DNA from: Desulfobacterales bacterium
Lineage (GTDB): Bacteria; Desulfobacterota; Desulfobacteria; Desulfobacterales; UBA11574
Length of the DNA stretch: 6,490 bases
Assembly: GCA_012974475.1 (NCBI GenBank)
Contig: JAAXQD010000203.1
Span: 1 to 6,490 of the forward strand
Direction of reading: 5' to 3'
Shown: positions 6,472-6,490 of the stretch, one piece after another
Layout of the letters: every line of letters begins with the position of its first letter
Numbering within the stretch: position 1 is the first letter of the stretch
Position numbers and translations under genes: made by a program
Notes under the pieces: model-generated
The model's database searches: none
Told to the model about the DNA's origin: nothing
Seen by the model: only the letters and a program-made list of their open reading frames with translations

Positions 6472-6490
6472 CTGTCTCTTATACACATCT
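6472..6490. other. Nextera/Tn5 mosaic-end adapter sequence (library artefact)
   Basis: The final 19 bases, CTGTCTCTTATACACATCT, are exactly the Tn5 mosaic end used in Nextera transposase libraries. They sit at the very end of the window and interrupt the wrbA-like frame. They are untrimmed adapter, not genomic sequence or a real transposon end. Confidence 0.96.

Noticed and set aside
6472..6490. A real Tn5-type transposon end
   Set aside because: The sequence is the engineered 19-base mosaic end located exactly at the contig terminus, with no transposase or IS50 sequence beside it.

Overview
The window looks like a contig end from a Gram-negative bacterium with an outer membrane. It carries a porin fragment ending in an aromatic residue, a large AsmA-type envelope protein and several exported proteins. 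The gene set and protein style suggest Desulfobacterota (the former Deltaproteobacteria), but that placement is inference from family resemblance and was not tested. I see no tRNA, rRNA, CRISPR array, insertion sequence or phage gene.

Left part (1-1734): three gene pieces lie on the plus strand with almost no space between them, and each is incomplete. First is the tail of an open frame encoding most of the N-terminal half of a PAS sensor domain (1-150), which runs into unrelated codons and stops. One base later starts an exported YiiX/YebB-like permuted papain-fold hydrolase (152-1192). It keeps its catalytic His region but loses everything after it, including the expected catalytic Cys. At about 1138-1147 the homology switches, in another frame, to the C-terminal part of a phosphate-selective porin O/P-type barrel (to 1734).

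Middle (1735-2408): a small AT-rich gene encodes an unrecognised secreted protein of 136 residues with an SH3-like beta domain and a four-Cys tail. A 216-base gap follows. It holds a 31-codon frame coupled by ATGA to the small gene, and a 28-codon open stretch whose stop overlaps the next start, again by ATGA. A possible sigma70-type promoter also lies there.

Right part (2409-6490): an intact 1233-residue AsmA/YhdP-like protein, probably an inner-membrane-anchored periplasmic bridge for lipids, fills most of the window. It is convergent with the C-terminal 67 residues of a WrbA-type NAD(P)H:quinone oxidoreductase on the minus strand. That gene is cut by the contig end. The last 19 bases are the Tn5/Nextera mosaic-end adapter, not genomic DNA.

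The genes do not form a recognisable shared pathway beyond a cell-envelope theme. The main lesson is about integrity: there is adapter at one end, and two clear homology breaks in the first 1.2 kb. These breaks reflect either real gene decay and deletion or chimeric assembly. I do not see a convincing new biological system here.
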